Positions 11,285-21,835 of a stretch of DNA of 64,000 nt are shown here, in pieces. Source of the stretch: Polytrichum commune (lineage: Eukaryota; Streptophyta; Polytrichopsida; Polytrichales; Polytrichaceae). The notes under the pieces are model-generated. The model was not told the origin of the DNA. It searched no databases and saw nothing but the letters and a program-made list of their open reading frames with translations. Position 1 is the first letter of the stretch. Each line of letters opens with the position of its first letter. The translations under genes were made by a program, and so were the position numbers. The stretch lies in assembly GCA_950295325.1 (NCBI GenBank), contig OX485804.1, positions 7,318,001 to 7,382,000 of the forward strand, given 5' to 3'.

Positions 11285-14200
11285 CTAGTACATAAAAACA
11301 ATTGCACAAATGATGTTAGTATTTGCATGCAAAAAAAATGAATTTGGCACTCAATGTCATTACCAAATAGAACATAAGACGTGGACCTTGTTCCAGTTTG
11401 GGTCCTTAGGACGTGGGGAGCTACATAAGTGGTCTAGATCTCAAATAGCAACAACCAATGAGTTGAAGGGGCAATGAGAAGCACATGCACTAGGAATAAG
11501 GCTTGTGATAGGGACGTATTAGGTTATGCATGCATTCATTGGACAATCATGACCATCAATGCAAAATTGGAGGGTGTCTTGAAGTCACTATCATTGGCTG
11601 TAGTGGTATGTTTGTAGCACTAAACACCAACGCTCCTTTACCTAGGAACGTTTATGTAAGAACTACACAAGTGGACTGCTCTTGGATAGCACTCCTTCGG
11701 AGGTTGTATTTGTTTTTACACAAAACACTTCTAGATTATTTCGGTTTCTTTTGTTATCATGTGTCCATTATCTAGCCAAATGTGCAGATATTAGAATGGA
11801 GGGTGTTATGCCGTCGCCGCCAGAAACGTGATCGTGCCACCTGGCATAATGCCCTCCGTACATCTTTCGTTCTTTCTTTCGTTCTCGTTCAGGTTCTGAC
11901 CCAGCTTCCACGTGAAACGATACAAAAACTGAAGGCGCATTTGTGTTACTTACCTCGTGTGCCCCGAATGAGCAACTCTCCCCTAAAGCATGGAAAGGCT
12001 TCGGCTCAACAAACTTCTGCAAAGAATCCTCCTCCCCAACTGTGAAGTCCAAATTGTGGCAATGCGCGATACACAGCCGTCTCAGTTTCCGAAACCGACC
12101 AGGATGTGGTAACTCACGGAGCTCACAACACCCATACAACCCGAGTGACATCAACTCGGACAATTGCTCCAGCCCATGAACCTCATGGATTGTGCTGGAG
12201 CAGCTCAGGTCCAAGAACGTCAAGAATTTCAGGTTCCCCAAGTCAAGTTGAAACCCCGCCGGAATCCAGTCGTACATCTCCTTCTCATCCACGATATCCA
12301 AGATTTTGAGGTTCCCAAGCTTCATGATATCTGTCAACAACTCCCGCCGCATCTCCTCCGTGAAATTGCGAACTGTGTCGGTTTCCCAGTGGAAGGCTAA
12401 TTCCGTCAACTTATGGTTATTGCGCAGGCCTTTGAAACCCTGGAAATTGCCGCAGGGGAGCCGCAACCGCTTCAGCTTCCGGCACAAACTTAGGTCGGGG
12501 TAGCAGTCGAGATCGGGGCACTCGTAGAACCACAAAGTTTCCAACCTTCGAGAGTGCATCACAAATGAAGCCTCCTTCAGGTTCGGGAGGTATTCTAGTT
12601 GCACCACTTGAAGCTCGGACAAGCATCCCCGATTCTTTGTGTAGCAGGGCTGGTTGTCGGTGAACAAGGAGTTGCATGTGCACACAATTTTCTGGAGTTC
12701 GTTGCACTCGATAACACGCAGAACGCGAAGCGAGCGCAAACCCTGGACGTCGAGCGTGAACAAATTCTGCACAGATTCGAGGCAAAGGAGTTTCACGGAT
12801 CCCCAATCCACTATGCTGTGGAGATCCTCGTTGAACGAAACGCCGAATAAACACACTCGCACGAGTTCTGAGGAGTCCTTGTTCGGCAAGTCGTAGAAAT
12901 ACTCGACGTCGTCTACTACTTCGCTGAAGTCTTCGTGCATTTCTTCGTCCAAGTCCAGGCACAACATGCACCGCTCCTTCGTTTTCCCGGCCCGAGTGAT
13001 CACGGACATCGCAAGCTCCAATAAATCTTCGGAGACCGAAATGTCTGAGTCATTCAGGAATGAGTGTTGCAGATCGTTCACCTAGACATAAATGATCCAG
13101 AACCAAAAATGAGATCACAGTGAGCTATTTTGTCAACCAGGAATAACCTTCCGGACGTTCATAAAAATTCATTATATTCCTAGATTTTGAAATGCTTGCA
13201 ATACATCAGTGGCTCCTTAATACATCTTCCTAAAATTGATATTTTAGCAAAATTTCTAAAGTCGCTGACACGTGCAGGTGATACAGATAATTACCATCCC
13301 CAAAGTATTGAAAAGCACACGTAACAAATATTTATGTACTTTTAATACTAGAAGCCCATGGATGATATCACTGAATTGGAATATGGATGCACCCAACCTT
13401 CTTCTCCACGTCGTGAATTGGTATACCATGCAACATGGCAAGGAACTCGTTTTTGAGCAGCCTGGAGTTATTATGCTCTTCCCACTCCAGCTCGGCGTGG
13501 AAATCCATGTGTGTATAACGCATTTCTTTGGCAAAAATTGCAAGGTCCAGAAATATGAGTTTTGAGGTATCGTCAAGAGCATCATATTCCTGCCCAACGG
13601 CGTTGTCGGCATGATCAACATACTCCTTCCAGTCCAGAATGCTTCCTTTGTCCTTGAGGAAGGATGCAAACGTGGTCAACATCCTTGGAATAAAATCTAC
13701 CTCATGCTCGACACAACATCTCCGAAGGCAATCTTCCACAACTTCTAACTCCTTTAAAGTAAGATGTTTGTCCACAATGACATCTCGAGCCTCACTCACT
13801 GTCACAAGGGATTTTTTTTTCGGAGCAGCACTGGACAGAAAAAGAAGTTGAGCTTCGTTAGGATCCAAATTGGGAAAAGGCTTGCAATACATTGGATCTT
13901 CTAGCACATTCTCCAGAAGATCGCAACGCCTGGATGTGACTAACACGTAACTCCTTGTCGGAAACTCGCAACTTACATACCATTTCGCTTCGTCCTGAGT
14001 GGTAACCGAAACATTATCCACGACCAGAAACACAGATTGCTTCATGTTATTCAATTGGTTTCTTAAATACTTCTTGCCCTGCAGTGCATCCACAAAATTC
14101 AACAAGTTACCCAACAATTGAATCCCGGGTAAGGTCTTCCTGAGATTTTTAACCGGGTCGAAGTCAGACCATACTTTGTTAATTAGTGGCAACCAACAGT

Positions 14201-16462
14201 GCAAAATATAGTTAGTTCATTGCCTCTTACATGAAGCTTATAATTGGCATAAACTTGTCTTTCATTGGATCATAAACAAGTACACAAACATCTCATTTGT
14301 CTCAATAAATAAATAAAACAAGTACACAAACAAGTTAGCAAACAAATCACAAAAGGAGAACGATATAAATAACGCAAGTTTATATCCCTTATTTATTACC
14401 TCATGTTCCGTCATAATTTCTGACATGCTCTTGGGTACACCAACCAATTGCTTTATTACGGCCATAAGCCTGGCTAATCGGCGTTTGGTGGCCGCAGCTT
14501 GCCCGTCAGCAAATTTACCCTCGCCACATTTCTCACTGTCCAGCCTCACACGACAAAACCGCCCGGGATATTTCTCTTGGTAAAAATTGCACATGGCTTC
14601 ACAGCATATGAGTGTTTTCCCCACTCCCGCCCTGCCAAATAAACCCAGTTGACGTCTTTGCACAGATTTTCCCTTGCGTTCCACGTCTTTCGTTTCAAAC
14701 ATCTCGAATATGCACTGCAAGTAACCACCACCAACGGACCAAGTAAAAGGTCATGAAACAAAAGAGCTGATTTATTGCTACTGCACCCAAAATTTGTCCA
14801 ACGCAATTAATATACACCTGGTGATTTAATCTATGAGACTTGATTTAAAAAACTTACACACACCTGACACAGCCGCTCGCAACCTTGAATGCCAGAAGTA
14901 TCAATTGGTAATGCGGGAGGCACAAGCTGCAAGATTACTTTCACCACTTCGTTCCGGTACTTTGTTTCATTCTTTCCATGTATATTGTTCAGGCCATTAG
15001 TTTTTAACAGCTGACCAATGGCCTCTTCATATTTAACCTTATCAAACCTCAGCCTTTTGGCATTTTTCCCAAGCTTTTCGACCAGCTTGTTCCAAAGATT
15101 GCCCAGGTTATCCTTATTGAGGTCATCTGGACGTATTTTGTAGAACACAGGAACAATCTTCAAGTTGGGGTTGTAGTTGGGGTTGGGTTTATTTAGCAGC
15201 CTCGGTTTCATAGCGTCCACGAATGTGATGAGCTCCATCATGGGCCACTTGGATGTTAGAAACCCCTCCGACAAAATGACCACCGCGACCTCACATGTTC
15301 GAGCGGCTTCAATGATCTGTTCCGGAAATTCCTCTCCAATTGGTAGGCTTTTCCGGCGCTGGTCAAAAAAGGGGAAGAAGCGCTCCGCTTTTAAGTCTGC
15401 ATACAGCTGATGCACGAAGGGCTTGTCTTCTCCGCTGTGAGACAGAAAGATGGTGTGCTTGGGCTCAAGCTTGGGTGCAGCCAGCCTGCACATACAGAGA
15501 GATAATGATCTTGGTCAATACGATAAAAACTCCTTTTTCAAAGTTTGTGTGCTATGAATTATGTCCACTGGTGGATGTGTGCGCAAGTTAAATTGGTTTA
15601 ACCCCTGAGAGGCCTAAGAGGACATTACTGGTGAAGTGTTTTCTAAGATGTGCTGTAAAGCAACAAATATGAAGGTCTTTTGAAAACAATACTACAAAAG
15701 AGAAGTTGAGATGCACCACCAAAGGATCACACATCCATACAAATAGTTTTAGGTTTTTATGATGAATTTAGAAGAGGATTGGTTTGAGCATTCATCACAG
15801 ATCTCTTTACTTAGAAGAGAAACTTGATACGATTGGCTGGAATAACAAACACCTAGAAGTTGGTGGAGAGTTGTAAGTGACAAAGTGTCTCTTGAGATGT
15901 GCGCACTTAGTGAGGCATAAAAATTAACCATGCACCCAGTTGCATGATCAAGTGTTTGGAGGCGATAGACGAATTCAATAACTATGACTAGAGAAAAAAT
16001 GGATTTAAAGCATTCATTTTTTTTAGCAAGTTCCATGGTACGTTGAAGCCAGAGACAAAAATGCCCTAGTAGTTCTCTTGGGGGTTAAGTTCGGGATTGG
16101 CTAAGATTGTAATAACATATTTTCACCAAGACAAGCTATTTCAACTGGAAGCATGTCAACAGGTGTTGAAAACCCTGAACATGTGTCCATAAAATGGCCC
16201 ATTTCAGACATGATTGCATTCAGTCCTGGAAACGATGTTATGCAGGGTAACAATCAAAGAATCACATACTAATGTGTGAGATAAGACCATTTTGTGTCTA
16301 GACATACCCTCCTTGCTCGGACTCCCACATTGTTGCTCTGTCATTGCCATCTTCCTCTACTACCAGCTCGCCATCCGCCATAGCTGCTCGGTCAATGCCA
16401 TCATCCTCTACTACCACCTCGCCAGCCGCCATAGCTGATGCGCTGCCACACTGGAGACTCAT
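10802..16462 (-). CDS. TIR-NB-LRR immune receptor (moss-type TNL), six-exon model
   Basis: This is a predicted intracellular immune receptor. Proposed exons are 16462-16308, 15485-14864, 14714-14400, 14173-13398, 13081-11954 and 11284-10802. Exon 1 is acidic, with a 17-residue repeat (VVVEDDGIDRAAMADGE, then VVEEDGNDRATM). Exon 2 holds the TIR domain (HTIFLSHSGEDKPF, then SKWPMMEL with the Glu at the NADase catalytic place). Exon 3 has the P-loop GRAGVGKT. Exon 4 has kinase-2 VFLVVDNV, RNBS-B YVLVTSRR, LDDTSKLIFLDLAIF, and IHDV in the MHD place; the GLPL motif is replaced by FIPRMLTTFASFL. Exon 5 carries the LRRs. Exon 6 is an acidic repeat tail. Exon 1 to 2 is phase-compatible (GTATGT donor, TGCAG acceptor), but an ATG at 15493 is an alternative start. 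Exon 3 to 4 does not keep frame with canonical sites. If the exon 5 donor is not used, translation stops at 11768. Confidence 0.85.
10935..11190 (-). repeat. 36-bp tandem repeat encoding a 12-aa acidic unit
   Basis: Units of 36 bp (plus strand: CCCATCGGAGTCCTCTTCCC, then CGTTTGTGTCCACTTC) repeat about seven times with only scattered substitutions. On the minus strand all units stay in one frame and encode DGEEDSDGEVDTN-like repeats. Degenerate units extend up to about 11220. Confidence 0.95.
11370..11545. repeat. Dispersed repeat shared with 36780-37000
   Basis: The block shares CCTTGTTC.AG, then AGCAACAACCAATGA, then GAAGCAAGGAG-like and AGGGTCTTAT/ACGT-like landmarks with DRC10 intron 11. 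In this gene it lies in the proposed last intron of the TNL. It has no coding frame. Confidence 0.5.
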
Positions 16463-16993
16463 TCAACAGTTTAAGATATGTTAATGAATTGAGATGTTCA
16501 TGATGCACACGACAAAATTGATCAACTTCCAATCGCAAGAAATGATTGACCATTAGCACACTTCATCCACGTACACTCACTTTGCTGTCATTATTTAGTT
16601 ATGTACTAAACTTGTATAAATTCACATGAAGCGAAGATTCAAAATGCACAGCAGAAAGTAGTCGTCAATGAGCACTTGATGATAAACAGAAATAGACCTC
16701 AGACTCTCTTTTGCGTCTCAGCAGTAGCCCCTGTAATGAAGACAGCTATCTTAGAAAATTAATACAACTCCTACACCAGGATCAGCGTTTCCATTCTAAC
16801 TTATGTCTCGCTAGCTGGTTATGATATCTTTCAATGGAAGACACTCGACTTTAGTACAGTGGTGCAATAAAATGATACAAATAGTGATACTAAAGCTCAA
16901 ACCGTTGTGCTTCCTGTTTACCTTTGTAATGTTTGTACTCCCTCCCTAAAACCAAGATCACTTCCCTCATCCGCTACCTTTAGAAATTCATAT
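15762..16993 (-). repeat. Segmental duplication, TNL-side copy
   Basis: This is the partner of 7867-9570. It covers the region upstream of the TNL, the proposed first exon and the 5' half of intron 1. The copies agree closely along their whole length apart from small indels and one 492-bp difference. The divergence is far lower than that of the old dispersed repeats in the window, so this duplication is comparatively young. Confidence 0.9.
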
Positions 16994-17308
16994 CAATTCA
17001 CGGCGAGCTAACAAATCTCTCTGCGATAGAACAATGCTAGCCCCTCCATCCCCATTCAAGCATCAGCAGCAATCTGTAGTTTACGGAACCAGAGTTGTAT
17101 TTCGTAGTGAACAGGAAAAAGTAACCATTTAAGACCTGTCTACCTCACCTACTGCAATTCTTGCAGAGGCCATCCAATTGCTTCCCATGCACTCGCATAG
17201 CAAAACTGGAAGCCGCCCATCAAAAGACAAAAAAAATCAATTAAAACAAAAGACAGTAGAAACAACTTACAGTCTAAAAAGTTAATTCAATTGCCTAACA
17301 AAGGGTTT

Positions 17309-17920
17309 CTATGACATAACCCTTTTTCCAGCTGCAAAACCACACTTAGCCATAAGGAAGGAAGATGCCTTGCCTTTGCTTTGCTTTGCTTTGCTTTTGG
17401 CACACTGATGACAACTCGATAGTGCGAAGTACTTACAACTCTAAGGTGTAAGTAAGTGCATGAGCTTGTGCTAATGTTGTGCAGAGAGTGGTGGAGAGAG
17501 GATAGACTCGTTAGGGGTGAATGTGTGTGAGTGAGTGAGTGAGAGAGTCTTAAGTACGTTGGGAAATTGTGAGCAGCCGGGTGGGATTGTTGACGGACTC
17601 AGAGTGCGGGTTACGAATTGGCGTATTTAATTAATAAAGAATCATGGAATCACCCGGTTCAAGGGATTACCAAAATCTCATGTCCACCCACCTTGGATAC
17701 AAGCTGTCGATGATGTGATACCGTCGGTATACAGTTCGCTTCTGTAAATCAATCCTTTCTTCGCAGATATCAGGTGCCGAAAGGTATCTCCTGGTGAGGA
17801 TGCACTCCACTTGACTCCATTTGTCAACCTTATAACTTTGTTTTGGTGTACAGATTGCGTCACCTGCATCATCGCAGGTTGCAACCGATAGTTATAGAAA
17901 TATTGGTAGAGTGCCGCCAT
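17309..17920 (-). CDS. Possible small two-exon gene, hypothetical protein
   Basis: An ATG in good plant context (GCGATGGCG) opens 76 codons (17920-17692), starting MAALYQYFYNYRLQPAMM and ending SSTACIQ. It runs into a donor AAG/GTGGGT. A strong acceptor (GTGTGGTTTTGCAG) at 17332 would join a short last exon (17331-17309) in phase, giving a tail AGKRVMS and about 84 residues. Without splicing the frame stops at 17678. The product is not recognised and has no clear transmembrane segment or repeat. Between the exons lie a TTTGC microsatellite (about 17376-17397) and CT-rich sequence that could instead be a promoter of another transcript. Confidence 0.35.
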
Positions 17921-17999
17921 CGCCTAACTTAGCAGATGCACATGCACCACCACAGCCTATACTTCACTGCATGTACATTAATCAGGTCATAGAAATTTG

Positions 18000-19160
18000 G
18001 GGTCTGTACAACAAAGTCTTAAGCGATGCCGTTTCTGTCTGTACCACTCCGCAGTCAATGCGGCTACAGTCTTCCCTCTCTGATTAAGTGCTACACCGTT
18101 TGCGGTGTTAGACTTTGGGCCACTTCACACCATGCCTGACCATGGCGATGTAAGAGCTCTCATTGCTCGAAAAGGCGGAGACCGTCCTAGTTCACTTCAC
18201 ACTAGTAGGTGAAGGCCTAAAGGCCCAAAGAAAGTTCGTGGATGAAAAGTCTACATGGAATCCTACATGGCAGGTTGTGGATGAGGGTGCATGGTCTACC
18301 GGAATTTGCGTCAAGCGGCCTATTGAAAATTCCGGGAGACCATGACTTTTTAAATACTTTTTCTAGCAGGACAGATTCTAGGATAGATTCCAGGGGAGAT
18401 TATGGGACACATAAACATCGTCAAGTAATTCTCTTAAATTGGTAAAGTTTGAGGCATATTATATTAAAACAAATCCTCCCCTCTTTCTATGCCAACAAAA
18501 TATGCAATGGTCCCGCAACATGGTCCATTCTCACTTCTCACTATGCTTGAGGGCCCAAGACTACATAAAACGGCTTTCCCAACACCCATGGTACGGCCTT
18601 TGGATGAGAGTCAAAGGTCCTCACGATTACAAGGTCACGGCTATTGGCTCATGTGTGAAGTGGCCCTCAGTGTCACGTAAACCATTTGCAAATGGCCTAA
18701 ACTAGATGCCTAGAGGTCTCAAAGTGTCAGACCCACTAGTTGTCAATAGGATTCCATTCATCAACATAAGTAACTTCTTTAAGTGAAAAAAATATTTGCA
18801 GTATGACATTTAGAGTACACCATTTATGGCATTTATTGTCACATGCGTAAGAGTGTCGCTTCGGGTCAGTTTACACCATGGACTAGGAAGTCGTCCCATG
18901 GCGTTGTAAGAGGGTTGATTGACTGTTGAACTCGTCCCGAGACCACTTCGGTTTACACCAAGGAAATAATGGCAAAGTGACCATGGAGGTCAAGGTCCCC
19001 AAAAGTCATATTCTAAGGCTCAATCTATACACGGACATGGTCCACTGGGTTTTGCAGTGAGAGAGCCAAGAGAGGTGGTTTGGTAGGAAAAGGCAAGGGC
19101 CCATGGCAGAGAAATGTCGTTAAGATATATTTTTTATTGAAATTTTTTTTTGAGGGGGGT
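18000..19160. other. No gene seen; old duplicated sequence
   Basis: The stretch has locally higher GC. It repeats phrases such as CCACTTC..TTTACACCA, CCATGGCG.TGTAAGAG and GGCCTA three times between 18110 and 19100. This suggests an ancient internal duplication or a decayed element. Frames are short and interrupted. Confidence 0.35.
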
Positions 19161-19161
19161 A

Positions 19162-20089
19162 TACCGTAGGTTCATAGCTGGTTTGGCACCAAATAATTCT
19201 TAAAATAGATGCCAAAATTTTGGAATATTATTGGCATTTTTTGCCGAATATAAAATTAATTATTTTTCAAAATTGCCGAAAAATAAGAAATTTTTACTTA
19301 CAGTGAAAGCATATGTGAATTTTGAAAGAGAGAAGGTGCTCCTTTTGTAATCAAGCTCACTTACATTAGTCCACAAAGAATATGGGTTAAGAAGTAACAA
19401 GACTCTAGGTGAGGCTTTTCAAATGTGTTGTACACAAATTTTTGGAGTCCAATTGAGCATAGAAGATGAAGTTTTATAGAATTTTGTCCAACTAACAAAA
19501 GTTGAGAAATCAATCCTTCTTCCACCTCCAACAAGTTTTGTGTCAAAATAAGTCTTTATGCAAAAGATATGGACAAAACATTGCAGCCGTGTAAAGATCA
19601 AAAAATTAAAATGCGTTCATAACAGTTTTTCGGAGCTCATTTGTGCATAGAAGATCAACTTTTTTGGAATTTTGTTGGTCTAAGAAAAGTTTAGAAATCA
19701 AGTAATCTTTCACCTCCAACAAATTTTATGTCATTTGAAGACTCTATGCAAAAGTTATGCGTGTTATAAAAATGAAGTCTAACTCGGTGCTTCACCTCAA
19801 AGTTTACATATCCCATATGCATTGTTGAACACAACTCCACTCTACTTGCATAAAGCACAGAGCATTCTCAACTCTTCACTCACATCTTACTTGTCATTCA
19901 ATGCAAGAGAGATGTACAAGATATAAGCTTAAATAGAAAATAGAAAATGAATTTAACCCAAATTTTTAAAAATTAAAAGAGAAAATTGCTGAAAATATGA
20001 ACATACTATTTTTAGGTGCCGAACCTACTTTTTGAACTTTAATTAATTATTCGGCTAACATGTGTTGAACCAGCTATGAACCTACGGTA
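19162..20089. mobile_element. 928-bp terminal-inverted-repeat element
   Basis: A perfect inverted repeat bounds this block: TACCGTAGGTTCATAGCTGG at the left and its reverse complement at 20068-20089. The flanks read TA on the left and TTGG on the right, so a TA-type target site is possible but a longer TSD is not evident. The interior is AT-rich and contains two tandem units of about 170 bp (about 19439-19600 and 19625-19775) sharing GCATAGAAGAT.AA.TTTT, TTTCACCTCCAACAA and TTATGCAAAAG.TATG. No transposase frame is present, so it is non-autonomous. A degraded relative of the left end may lie at about 28082 (TAGGTTAATAGCTGG). Confidence 0.8.
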
Positions 20090-21130
20090 TTGGTTACTAA
20101 ATATAGTGTCTATGTCCTGCAAAGGGCGAAGTAGTTTTACATCTAAAGCCAATTGCCGTAAGGCATGGCCTAGGGTGTTCTACGAACGGACACTTTATTC
20201 ACTCCGGCCTCCTCCAGAGACCGGAGTTCTTCTTCTTCTTCTTGCACAAGGGTTGATCAAAGAGGCATTGTACCATGGAAAATAAATAAATAAATAAATC
20301 CGTGGACCGAGATTTCTTCTTTTGGTAAAGGGTTGTCAAATGATGTTGGCAGTATATCACCACCCTTGTTGAGTGAGTGGACAGCTGTAGAACCTATGTT
20401 GCACCAATTCCACCATTTGTGATCTATAGTGAGGGCAAACTTGTTAATTTCCACTGAGATTTTACCGCGCCACTTGTTGATTGCCATTACCTTGTGGATG
20501 ATTGTCCAGAGAAAGGCCACCTCTTTTTGTGCCTTAGCTTTGTGCCAAATGATATTCCACTTAAGGAACGTGGAGAAGGGAATTTCATTCTGCCACTTAT
20601 AAGGAATCAGCTTCTTAAGGGCTACTTGCTTAGTGATCCACTTCCTCCCTTCTTTGACCGAGTAAGCAAAAAAAAAAGGTAACCTCTAGCCACCACCATC
20701 GAGCAGGGACAAAAAAAAGTTGATCAACTTTCCCAAAGAACAAATTGAATTGAGTTTTATTGCTTCCTCTAGTAAGCCTATCCACCCTAACACGTGCCAT
20801 CCATCCATCGAAGGTTGTAGATGGTATTGCATTCTCAATGTTAGGTTTAATCTCAATAAGGGTGAAGTATTGTGGACCCACAGTAGATTTGGGGAAGGTA
20901 CTCATAATCTCAACGTTGAACTAAACATGGCCAAGGTTAAATTCCTTGAGGTAACCAATGCTACCAACCCACTCTGGAAATGCATCTTCTGTGCTCCTGT
21001 AAAGGCCAACCCATTCATGTGAAGTGAGTTGGGCATTTTGTTGGGGGACCCATGATTACAAGGAAATCAAAGAAGTAAATATAAGCCTACCTTTTTCCCT
21101 ATTTTATGTTGGAATATAGAACCCTCTATG
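20090..21130. other. No gene seen; small foldback motif
   Basis: At 20172-20225 there is GAACGGACACTTTATTCACT followed by a CCGG-rich hairpin (ACTCCGG ... CCGGAGT). The same motif in reverse orientation occurs at about 26492-26525 in DRC10 intron 3. The remaining frames are short and not recognised. Confidence 0.35.
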
Positions 21131-21835
21131 GTAGTGAAGGTTATCTCCTAAACATATGTAAGGTCTACTTTGGACGTCTCTATGCACAAGAATGTGCATA
21201 TGAGCTAGCATGTTTCATTTTGAGTTGATCGTATCAACAATGACCCTCTTTGAAGTAAACCCATTCTTCAAGTGTGTATTTCAAATCGATTGAATTATTT
21301 GATGCTCTTGAAAATTGGGGCTCAAATACACAACCTTCAATGCTCCTTGGATGGAAATGCACCCTTGTTGTTTTGACCATCAATGTCACAAAGAAGTATA
21401 GATTATTTTGCTCCTTGACATATGATAGTGTACTAAATAGAATGTGTTATAAAAAAAATACCATATTCAAATGTTTCTTGAGAATTATCACACAAGAGAA
21501 GTAGTGAGGCACCATGAAAGGATCGCATCCGTAGGGTTAGAAATAAGGAAAATCCGTTGGAGATTCTTCTTGTGAATCTAGAAATGAAAACTTTGAGATT
21601 TCATCATAATCAAAACTCTTATTAGTTTGAAGAGGAACTTGATGTGATTCGAACAAATTACAAATGTTGTACATTGGTGGGAATTTGCAAACATAGTGTG
21701 ACTTTGATCAAATTGTCAAATGGTCCTTTTTTAGCTAGAAGCACTTCATGAGGTACACAAGAAAACCATGGATGCGATTTCATTATCAAAATTTTGGAGG
21801 CGACATACAATTTCAATAGCTATGTCCAAGGTGGG
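21130..21835. repeat. Diverged dispersed repeat related to TNL intron 1 and to 31560-32020
   Basis: Positions 21170-21480 align with 31720-32000 in DRC10 intron 7 (AATGACCC..CT, CATTCTTC.AGTG, CCTTGGATG.AAAT). Positions 21500-21835 align loosely with 15690-16000 in TNL intron 1 (AAGAGGAACTTGAT, TTGGAGGCGA, TTCAATA.CTATG). One composite repeat therefore underlies these places. Confidence 0.5.

Noticed and set aside
12417-12971. 184-codon minus-strand frame inside the TNL LRR exon
   Set aside because: It is Arg-rich and overlaps the recognised LRR frame; a GC-rich shadow.
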